Assembly (NCBI GenBank): GCA_049794535.1
Contig: JBARCX010000077.1
Location: 1-14,506, forward strand
DNA from: JBARCX01 sp049794535
Lineage (GTDB): Bacteria > Pseudomonadota > Gammaproteobacteria > Xanthomonadales > Rhodanobacteraceae
Length of the DNA: 14,506 nucleotides
Reading direction: 5' to 3'
In this document: positions 14,365 through 14,506 of the stretch, piece by piece
Position numbering within the stretch: position 1 is the stretch's first letter
Layout: each line of letters starts with the position of its first letter
Program-made: the position numbers and the translations under genes
Notes under the pieces: generated by a model
Told to the model about the DNA's origin: nothing
What the model saw: the letters and a program-made list of their open reading frames with translations, nothing else
Database searches by the model: none

Positions 14365-14506
14365 TGCGGGCGGTTCGCTACTCGGGGTTAGTTGGAGATG
14401 CGGCTTGCGGCGCAGTACGGCACGGCTGGAATCATGAGGCAGCGCCTGCGTGAGATCAGATCGTGTCTGGATTCTATATGTCCCATTTCGACAATGTTCG
14501 TGGACA
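14365..14506. other. Upstream region of the ROK repressor
   Basis: This edge segment probably holds the ROK promoter and may reach a neighbouring gene. I see no clear operator palindrome, ribosome site or open frame that can be assigned with confidence. Confidence 0.3.

Overview
The window is a signalling-and-adhesion locus from a Gram-negative bacterium. An outer-membrane trimeric autotransporter with an extended signal peptide, hybrid kinases with a periplasmic sensor, and moderately GC-rich sequence (high fifties percent by eye) point to a proteobacterium. The style is that of gammaproteobacteria such as Xanthomonadales, but the family assignment is a guess without a search.

Layout, left to right. 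Positions 1-143 hold a palindrome-ended repeat remnant and a (CGA)6 run. Two large paralogous hybrid histidine kinases follow on the minus strand: HK1 (144-3557, ends in an Hpt domain) and HK2 (3691-6789, no Hpt). HK2 lies upstream and probably shares an mRNA with HK1. A 382-bp gap then carries the leader of HK2 and a strong intrinsic terminator for the next gene. Positions 7172-9408 (minus) encode a YadA-like trimeric autotransporter adhesin split by a one-base frameshift near 8750. Next come an RcsB/LuxR-type response regulator (RR1, 9811-10590, minus), a mostly non-coding 0.9-kb stretch with tandem palindromic repeats and a possible small gene (11192-11443), and a divergent pair of RcsB-like regulators: RR2 (11535-12227, minus) and RR3 (12406-13062, plus). 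A ROK-family transcriptional repressor (13165-14364, minus) ends the window and looks unrelated to the rest.

The main reading is an Rcs-like phosphorelay outside its textbook setting. Both kinases have the order membrane sensor, PAS-like, HisKA, HATPase, RcsC-ABL-like segment, receiver. RR2 and RR3 match the RcsB pattern in the receiver (TD-x-x-MP-x-x-x-YGDG) and in the recognition helix (S-x-QK-x-x-AM-x-KLG). Only HK1 has an Hpt domain, so HK2 may signal through HK1.

A 14-bp motif, TARGSCNNGTCCKA on the minus strand, occurs four times: before HK2, before the adhesin, before RR1 and before the small ORF. Its layout (TARG, five bases, TCCKA) equals that of the enterobacterial RcsAB box. This suggests a regulon in which the locus controls itself and the adhesin. 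The adhesin frameshift means that in this sequence its export signal and its outer-membrane anchor are in different frames: it is decayed, switched off, or affected by a sequencing error.
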